Assembly: GCA_041739225.1 (NCBI GenBank)
Contig: JBGSOG010000033.1
Coordinates: forward strand, 5,666-69,665
DNA: 64,000 nt
Reading direction: 5' to 3'
Origin: BOKV01 sp041739225
GTDB lineage: Bacteria; Pseudomonadota; Alphaproteobacteria; Rhizobiales; Rhizobiaceae
How positions within the stretch are numbered: position 1 is the first letter of the stretch; every line of letters starts with the position of its first letter. This document shows, in pieces, positions 60,028-64,000 of the stretch. The translations under genes and the position numbers were made by a program. The notes below the pieces were generated by a model. That model was not told the origin of the DNA, did no database searches, and worked only from the letters and a program-made list of their open reading frames with translations.

Positions 60028-60908
60028 ACGCCGTTGTCGATCCGGTCAAGCCGGCGGTAATTTCCATCACCAGCCAGGTCGCGCGCGGGGCAGTCGGCAA
60101 TCGCTCGGTCGCCTTCGCGCTGGAAGCGATGGGCCATTCGGTCTGGATGGTTCCGACTGTTTTGCTTCCATGGCACCCCGGCCACGGCCGCTCAACCCGC
60201 ATTGTACCGGAACCGGATCAGTTTGAGGCTTTCCTGGTGGATTTGCTCAACTCGCCGTGGCTCCCGGAAGTTGGTGCGATTTTGAGCGGATATATGGCCG
60301 GGCCTTTGCAGGCCATGGCGATTGCCAGGTTTGTCGCCGCGTTGAAGGAAAAGTTCCCGGCAATCCGCTATCTGTGCGATCCGGTGATTGGCGATCATGG
60401 CGGGCTGTATGTGCTCGACGAAACCGCTGCCGCCATTCGCGATCTGTTGATGCCACTTGCCGACATCGCCACTCCCAACATCCATGAACTCGGCTGGCTG
60501 GTCGGCCAGCCACAGATCAGCACCGTCGACGCGGCAGTGTCTGCGGCTCGATTGTTGAATGTCGAGACCGTGCTTGTTACGTCCGTTCCGGCCTTCATGC
60601 GCGGCAGCATTGCCAATTTGTTGGTCGAACCAAAGAGCGCCCTGCTGGCCGAACACCGAATGGTCGAAGGGCCAACAAATGGGTGCGGTGATCTCGTCTC
60701 GGGGTTGTTTTTGGGTCATCTGCTTGACGGCAAGTCTTCGGCAGACGCACTGCAATTGACCAGTTCGGCGATTTTCTCAGCGATGTCGGCCGCCGTCCGC
60801 CGTGGCAGCAATGAATTGATGCCGCAGGCCGATGTTGCCAGCCTGTTGCGCCCTTTGGCGATGGTCCAGGTTCGCAGCATTGCTGCACCAATGACGCGGC
60901 TCAGATGA
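60024..60908 (+). CDS. pdxY: Pyridoxal kinase-like (PdxY) ribokinase-family protein
   Basis: A 294-residue PfkB/ribokinase-fold protein. The start VISITSQVARGAVGNRSVAF is the pyridoxal kinase N-terminal motif, VTSVPAF and EGPTNGCGDLVSGLFLGHLL carries the anion hole and catalytic aspartate, though GTGD reads GCGD. The enzyme phosphorylates B6 vitamers in salvage. It starts in the last bases of the small gene and ends overlapping the DUF429 gene by four bases. Confidence 0.88.
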   Translation: MNAVVDPVKPAVISITSQVARGAVGNRSVAFALEAMGHSVWMVPTVLLPWHPGHGRSTRIVPEPDQFEAFLVDLLNSPWLPEVGAILSGYMAGPLQAMAIARFVAALKEKFPAIRYLCDPVIGDHGGLYVLDETAAAIRDLLMPLADIATPNIHELGWLVGQPQISTVDAAVSAARLLNVETVLVTSVPAFMRGSIANLLVEPKSALLAEHRMVEGPTNGCGDLVSGLFLGHLLDGKSSADALQLTSSAIFSAMSAAVRRGSNELMPQADVASLLRPLAMVQVRSIAAPMTRLR

Positions 60909-61657
60909 ACAAATCGAACGTGGCACCGCTCACAGGCGTCGATGGGTGCAAGGCTGGTTGGATAGCTGTCACTCAAAAGCCTCTGGAAGAGTTGCAAGCG
61001 AAGGTTTTTTCCCGATTTTGCGATCTGCGCCAATTTGTCGGCGAAGAAGCGATCATCGCCGTCGACATGCCGATCGGCCTTCCAGACGTGATTGGCCCCG
61101 GGGGACGCGGTCCGGAAAAGGCTATCCGTCCGGTTCTGGGAAGGTTGAAAAACTGCGTATTTTCGATCCCGTCCAGAATGGCGGTTTACTCGGAACTTTC
61201 CGCGAGCCTTCCCATGCCGGAAAAACTGGTGGCACACCAAAGAGCCAGTGCGATTGCCCGGAAAACCTCGTCTCCGCCGAAAGGTGTTTCAATTCAGGCT
61301 TTTGGCATATTCCCGAAAATCCGCGAGATTGATGAAATCATCGCCCCGCAATACCAGCACCTTCTCCGCGAGACCCACCCGGAATTGGTTTTCTGGAGGT
61401 TGAACGGTTGTAAAGCCCTCAACACACGAAAGAAAGGCATGGAAGGCAGGAAACAACGCCGACAATTGTTGATTTCAGGTGGGATTTCTTCCGAATTCCT
61501 GGACAGATCTCCGCCGAAGGGCGCAGCCGCCGATGATTTGCTGGATGCCTGCGCCTGTTTGATGACTGCGCGCCGATTGGCTGACGGAACTGCCGTGCCG
61601 CACCCGGCCATTCCACATTTTGACAGCCGTGGTCTTCAAATGGCGATTTGGGCATAA
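60905..61657 (+). CDS. DUF429 (RNase H-like) protein
   Basis: A 250-residue DUF429 protein: TGVDGCKAGWIAVTQ, the first strand with the acidic DGC, and IIAVDMPIGLPD, then HPELVFWRLNG and the C-terminal DDLLDACACLMTARR. The DxG..DxP..D pattern resembles an RNase H/resolvase-type fold and the family is proposed to be a nuclease, not experimentally shown. It is cotranslated with pdxY. Confidence 0.85.
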   Translation: MNKSNVAPLTGVDGCKAGWIAVTQKPLEELQAKVFSRFCDLRQFVGEEAIIAVDMPIGLPDVIGPGGRGPEKAIRPVLGRLKNCVFSIPSRMAVYSELSASLPMPEKLVAHQRASAIARKTSSPPKGVSIQAFGIFPKIREIDEIIAPQYQHLLRETHPELVFWRLNGCKALNTRKKGMEGRKQRRQLLISGGISSEFLDRSPPKGAAADDLLDACACLMTARRLADGTAVPHPAIPHFDSRGLQMAIWA

Positions 61658-61686
61658 TATCTGATGATGAAACACAGGAGTGACTT

Positions 61687-62358
61687 TTGACCCGCGAACA
61701 GGTTCCCCCGGATTTTCCCGTAAAACTGACCGAAGGATACAAGGCCTTTCACTACGGGCGGCTTCGCCACGAACGCGAGCGCTATGAACGATTGGCAAGC
61801 ACCGGACAAAAACCGGAAGTCATGGTGATTTCCTGTTGCGATTCGCGCGCAGCTCCGGAAACCATTTTTGACGCTGCCCCAGGCGAGATGTTTGTTTTGC
61901 GCAATGTCGCAAATCTGGTGCCGCCTTATGCTCCCGACGGGGAGTACCATGGCACCTCGGCAGCGCTGGAATTTGCCGTGCAGGTTCTCAAGGTCAAACA
62001 CATCGTGGTGATGGGGCACGGCCGCTGCGGCGGTGTGCATGCGTTCAGGGAGAACATGGAAGGACTGGAGAGCGAGCCTCTGTCCCCCGGAGATTTCATC
62101 GGCAAGTGGATATCCTTGCTTGAACCCGCAACCCTTGACATCCGCTGTGACGACCCGTTGGTCACTGAAAACCGGCAACGTGCCCTCGAGGAAGCATCCA
62201 TTCGCAAGGGAATTGAAAACCTCAAGACATTTCCCTGCGTCAACATTCTGGCACAGAAGGGGCGCTTGCAACTGCACGGTGCATGGTTTGAGATATCCTC
62301 CGGCGGTCTTTGGATCATGAATCCACAAACGGGCGACTTTAGCCCCGTTGATGGCTAA
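61687..62358 (+). CDS. Beta-class carbonic anhydrase
   Basis: A 223-residue enzyme that interconverts CO2 and bicarbonate. Zinc ligands and catalytic residues are visible in ISCCDSRAAPETIF (Cys-x-Asp-x-Arg) and MGHGRCGGV (His-x-x-Cys). Upstream is the best evidence for a TTG start at 61687: AGGAG (61676-61680) with a 6-nt spacer. No cyanate or carboxysome genes adjoin, so it probably supplies bicarbonate to carboxylases. Confidence 0.93.
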   Translation: MTREQVPPDFPVKLTEGYKAFHYGRLRHERERYERLASTGQKPEVMVISCCDSRAAPETIFDAAPGEMFVLRNVANLVPPYAPDGEYHGTSAALEFAVQVLKVKHIVVMGHGRCGGVHAFRENMEGLESEPLSPGDFIGKWISLLEPATLDIRCDDPLVTENRQRALEEASIRKGIENLKTFPCVNILAQKGRLQLHGAWFEISSGGLWIMNPQTGDFSPVDG

Positions 62359-62392
62359 AGCTGTTGCACCAGTTCATACACGGAGAATTCCA

Positions 62393-62809
62393 ATGCAAAT
62401 ATTGATGCGCGCAGCCGCCGGTGCCCTTGTGCTGGTGTACTCGATGCAAGCCTTTGCCCAGGAGATACCGGCGCCGGTGTCGGCCTGGTACGCAGCCTTG
62501 AAGACTGCCGACGCCAAGGCATTTGGAGCCCTGCTTGCCCCGGACGCAAGGATTGAACTGAAGCAGTTGGGCGTCACCCAGACCCGCGAAGAGTTTCTGG
62601 AATCCCTCGACAGTTGGGAAGATGCGGTGAAGGGCGCGGAAATCACCGCCAAGCCCGCGAGCGGTGACACTTCGGGAACAACATTCGATGTCTGCTACAA
62701 GTTTCCGTCAAACGAGCGCCTGAACCGTGAGGTTTTCACGTTGTCGGGTGCGTTGATAACAGGACAAAGCCAGGACACATTGGGTGAAACCTGCGCTGGC
62801 AAACTTTGA
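62393..62809 (+). CDS. Secreted NTF2/SnoaL-like small protein
   Basis: A 138-residue protein with a signal peptide (ILMRAAAGALVLVYSMQAFAQ, cleavage about residue 23). The mature part, APVSAWYAALKTADAKAFGALLAPDARIEL and WEDAVKGAEIT, has the NTF2/SnoaL helix pair and beta-sheet pattern. The two cysteines at the end (DVCYKF, ETCAGK) may form a disulfide. No catalytic residues can be assigned. GGAG precedes ATG 62393. Confidence 0.75.
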   Translation: MQILMRAAAGALVLVYSMQAFAQEIPAPVSAWYAALKTADAKAFGALLAPDARIELKQLGVTQTREEFLESLDSWEDAVKGAEITAKPASGDTSGTTFDVCYKFPSNERLNREVFTLSGALITGQSQDTLGETCAGKL

Positions 62810-62825
62810 CCAACGCGATGCAAAA

Positions 62826-62849
62826 AAGGCCGGCGCAAGCGCCGGCCTT
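62826..62849. terminator. Bidirectional rho-independent terminator
   Basis: A perfect 10-bp stem AAGGCCGGCG / CGCCGGCCTT with loop CAAG is followed by TTTGATTT on the plus strand and by TTTTTTG on the minus strand. It serves both the NTF2-like gene and the lytic transglycosylase gene that converge on it. Confidence 0.88.
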
Positions 62850-62872
62850 TGATTTGCTCATCAGCTACAGGT

Positions 62873-63688
62873 TCAGCCATCAATTCCCTTGCCGATAGCG
62901 GCAATGGCTTTTTGGTAAACACCGGCCTTGTTCCAACCCTGGATCGCAGCAAAATTCGGCTCTCCGGGCTGGTACCCTGCACCCGGCGTCCAGCCATAGG
63001 CACGCAAATAATTGGCTGTGGAATGCAACGCGTCAGCGCGCGATGAAATCATGTCAACCCGGCCGTTTCCGTCGCCGTCGGCACCATATTTCAGGTAGTT
63101 TGCCGGCAGGAATTGCATCTGGCCGATCTCGCCATGGCCAGCGCCCTTCATCTGGCCGCGCGCCAACTGACCGGATTGGAGCAATTTGAGCGCTGCATAA
63201 AGCTGCTCGGTGAAAAATTCCGACCGGCGGCAGTCATAGGAAAGCGTTGCCAGCGCCGCGAACGCGTCCTGGTCGCCCTGAAAACTGCCGAAGCCGGTTT
63301 CCATGCCCCAGATGGCAATCAGTGGTCCGGCAGGAACGCCGTATTTCGCTTCGATCTTGTTGAACATCGCGGAATTTTCCGCCTTGATGTTCTTGCCGCG
63401 CGAAATGATGCCCGAAGCGCCGCGCTTCTGCATGAACTGCTCAAAGCTCAGCTTGAAGCTCTTCTGGTTGCGATCAAGGGAAATCGTCTTGGTGGCGTAT
63501 TTGACGCCGTTGAGGGCAGAATCGACCGTTCCTTGCTTGATCCCGGCTGAAACCGCCTCGCCCTTGAATGCATCAAGCCACGCCGGGAACCCGGCCGCAT
63601 CATTGCCGCACTTGGCAGCTTGCGCGGGCATTGCAACAAAAACAGCGGAAGCCGCCACAGCGGCAATTGCGAGTTGGCGAAGAGACAT
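62873..63688 (-). CDS. Lytic murein transglycosylase (MltB/SLT_2 type)
   Basis: A 271-residue secreted enzyme. A signal peptide ends at about AQAAKCGNDAAG. The catalytic glutamate is in IAIWGMETGFGSFQGDQDAFAALATL and the SLT domain goes on with GEIGQMQFLPANYLKYGADGDGNGRVDM (in parts), typical of membrane-bound lytic transglycosylase B. It cleaves glycan strands to 1,6-anhydromuramic products. It does not show a lipobox, so it may be periplasmic. Confidence 0.92.
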   Translation of the reverse strand: MSLRQLAIAAVAASAVFVAMPAQAAKCGNDAAGFPAWLDAFKGEAVSAGIKQGTVDSALNGVKYATKTISLDRNQKSFKLSFEQFMQKRGASGIISRGKNIKAENSAMFNKIEAKYGVPAGPLIAIWGMETGFGSFQGDQDAFAALATLSYDCRRSEFFTEQLYAALKLLQSGQLARGQMKGAGHGEIGQMQFLPANYLKYGADGDGNGRVDMISSRADALHSTANYLRAYGWTPGAGYQPGEPNFAAIQGWNKAGVYQKAIAAIGKGIDG

Positions 63689-63883
63689 TCAAACGTCCTT
63701 GGGTTGTTGGGTCACTGTGCGGTTTTCCGCGGGTTTCATGCATTGCGTACCGGTACCGTTTCAACAGCGGCAGCCGGACAATCAATCTTCGCCCCTTGCA
63801 GTGCCAAATCGCAGGCAAAGCAGACAGTTTTGTGACAGGCGCGGACTGCTTTCGCAACCCGCCCCTGAAATCATTGTTTGCTG

Positions 63884-64000
63884 TCAGGCCGCCTTGCTTT
63901 TCTTGAGCAAGCCACGGTTGACCAGCAGTTCGGCAATCTGAATGGCGTTGAGCGCAGCGCCTTTGCGCAGATTGTCGGACACGACCCAGATGTTGAGGCC
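63884..64000 (-). CDS. asd: Aspartate-semialdehyde dehydrogenase, C-terminal end (partial)
   Basis: The frame enters from the right edge and ends with TGA at 63884-63886. The 38 visible residues include GLNIWVVSDNLRKGAALNAI and AELLVNRGLL, the C-terminal end of Asd, which makes aspartate semialdehyde for lysine, methionine, threonine and diaminopimelate synthesis. The last residues KKSKAA are a common extension. Confidence 0.92.
   Translation of the reverse strand, partial: GLNIWVVSDNLRKGAALNAIQIAELLVNRGLLKKSKAA

Overview
The window is chromosomal housekeeping DNA from an alphaproteobacterium, most likely a member of the Hyphomicrobiales (Rhizobiales). The evidence is gene content: IalB-type, DUF2794 and DUF1674 (SdhAF4-like) proteins, a mitofilin/Mic60-like protein inside a hem operon, a tesA/ybbA/ybbP cluster, a tsaD/hemC divergent pair, and ftsY followed by yciB and a ccm cluster. 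Coding density is high, many stop/start overlaps (ATGA, TGATG) indicate tight operons, and about 60 protein genes can be supported. There is no tRNA, rRNA, insertion sequence, prophage or CRISPR array that I can see.

Layout. 1-5.5 kb: end of mtaB, ftsY, yciB, then on the minus strand ccmA-ccmB-ccmC-ccmD-ccmG-Nudix (cytochrome c maturation). 5.7-11.5 kb: acnA, DUF1223, DUF2794, an acetyltransferase and a Bax-inhibitor-1 family protein. 11.7-22 kb: ybbP/ybbA permease and ATPase, tesA, thpR, phhB, a YkvA-type protein, an ECF sigma factor, an IalB protein, rlmN, two small membrane proteins and a LysE exporter. 22-30 kb: argG, an M3 oligopeptidase, a potassium channel, typA, an acetyltransferase and ppa. 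29.6-38 kb: a long minus-strand block, hemC-hemD-mic60-like-hemY-TPP enzyme-TerB-amidotransferase-yggT-yggU. 38-46.7 kb: tsaD-gpsA-EVE-ETFB-methyltransferase-like-DUF1761, an M15 lipoprotein, a DEAD-box helicase with a long leader, and acs. 46.8-53.3 kb: the most unusual part, with a 20-codon ORF behind a full-length Shine-Dalgarno sequence, a membrane-stress set (lemA, pspA-like, M48 protease, htpX), three tandem hairpins sharing one 11-nt loop, and a vWA/TadG-like protein. 53.3-64 kb: rsmB, a heparinase II/III protein, purH, an MFS transporter, pdxY-like kinase, DUF429, beta carbonic anhydrase, an NTF2-like secreted protein, mltB and the end of asd.

The strongest non-coding signal is at 50077-50183. 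Three hairpins have different, base-paired stems but the identical loop GGGAGGAGGAT. Read on the minus strand each loop is ATCCTCCTCCC, which contains the CCUCCUCCC anti-Shine-Dalgarno motif of the alphaproteobacterial CcsR/cuckoo small RNAs. It sits beside membrane-stress genes, which suits a stress-induced sRNA. The second signal is the short ORF at 46859-46921, which looks like an independent transcription unit between terminators. All functional names are assigned by reading motifs and remembered families; no database search was possible.
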